Assembly: GCA_947623855.1 (NCBI GenBank) | Contig: CANQHW010000002.1 | Location: forward strand, 1 to 23,164 | DNA: 23,164 bases | Reading direction: 5' to 3' | From: an uncultured Bacilli bacterium | Lineage (GTDB): Bacteria > Bacillota_I > Bacilli_A > RF39 > UBA660 | Shown here: piece after piece, positions 23,113 through 23,164 of the stretch | Layout of the letters: each line of letters starts with the position of its first letter | How positions within the stretch are numbered: position 1 is the stretch's first letter | The notes under the pieces: model-generated | Seen by the model: only the letters and a program-made list of their open reading frames with translations | What the model was told of the DNA's origin: nothing | Databases searched by the model: none | Position numbers and translations under genes: made by a program

Positions 23113-23164
23113 ATACAAAATTTATAGTCTTTACAATTTTTTTGCTATATTTGTATCTTTTTAA

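Larger units (their letters stand above)
17077..23164. mobile_element. Probable genomic island bounded on the left by the tRNA-Arg fragment (right end outside window)
   Basis: Supported by the truncated tRNA at 17032-17076, by accessory-type genes in one orientation, and by a visible drop in G+C (for example 9 of 60 bases at 22141-22200, against 20 of 60 at 5821-5880). No integrase, excisionase or second attachment site is in view, so the island and its extent are inferred. Confidence 0.5.

Noticed and set aside
1..23164. CRISPR array, insertion sequence or phage genes
   Set aside because: No regularly spaced repeats, no transposase or terminal inverted repeats, and no integrase or structural phage gene were seen in either strand.
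1..23164. Alternative genetic code (TGA = Trp), suspected from the AT-richness
   Set aside because: TGA serves as the stop of fmt, spoIIGA and the polymerase-like gene, and tryptophans at conserved places are TGG.

Overview
The window is a stretch of an AT-rich Bacillota (Firmicutes) chromosome. The order recA, rny, priA, fmt, the SpoIIGA–SigE sporulation pair, a CIRCE-controlled small heat-shock gene and a Gram-positive-type SOS box all point that way. TGA is used as a stop (fmt, spoIIGA and the polymerase-like gene all end in TGA), so this is the standard bacterial code and not the Mollicutes code, despite the very low GC. I cannot place it to genus. Genes are tightly packed. No gene-free stretch exceeds 300 bases; the longest are 1996-2185, 11402-11575, 10224-10366 and 23026-23164, and each holds promoters, terminators or operators.

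Region 1 (1-5500): the N-terminal part of a class B penicillin-binding protein leaves the window on the left. It is followed by a small YqfT/DUF2624-like protein convergent with endonuclease IV (nfo), a TspO/MBR membrane protein, and a GT2 glycosyltransferase plus an O-antigen-polymerase-like membrane protein with a 4-base overlap (surface polysaccharide). Region 2 (4721-10223): a minus-strand run of housekeeping genes reads rny, priA, fmt, pgsA-like. Region 3 (10224-13614): recA has its own LexA-type operator and sigma-A promoter. spoIIGA–sigE sits behind a promoter that carries a Spo0A box and unusually wide -35/-10 spacing, as known for spoIIG of Bacillus subtilis. hsp20 has a CIRCE operator. 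Terminators after hsp20, sigE, recA and rny separate these units. Region 4 (13615-17013): two or three poorly characterised proteins (a membrane-bracketed protein with a possible degenerate glycosyltransferase core, a predicted zinc metallopeptidase, a four-helix membrane protein) and a Nudix hydrolase.

Region 5 (17032-23164) looks like accessory DNA. A 3' fragment of a tRNA-Arg(UCU) gene, cut at the anticodon loop, lies at 17032-17076 in minus orientation, which is the footprint expected where an element integrated into a tRNA gene. Upstream of it (higher coordinates) is a five-gene minus-strand cassette, visibly more AT-rich than the core: an APH-fold kinase, a protein of unknown family, a glycosyltransferase fused to a nucleotidyltransferase, a Nudix hydrolase, and a HelD-type helicase. 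The first four overlap or nearly touch, and a promoter is visible before the first. No integrase and no intact tRNA are in view. If this is an island, its other end lies beyond 23164.

The most novel item is that cassette and its two-domain glycosyltransferase–nucleotidyltransferase protein. Two readings are open: modification of a surface glycan or nucleotide-activated sugar, or a small-molecule/antibiotic-modifying set joined to an RNA-polymerase-protecting HelD. The sequence alone does not decide between them.
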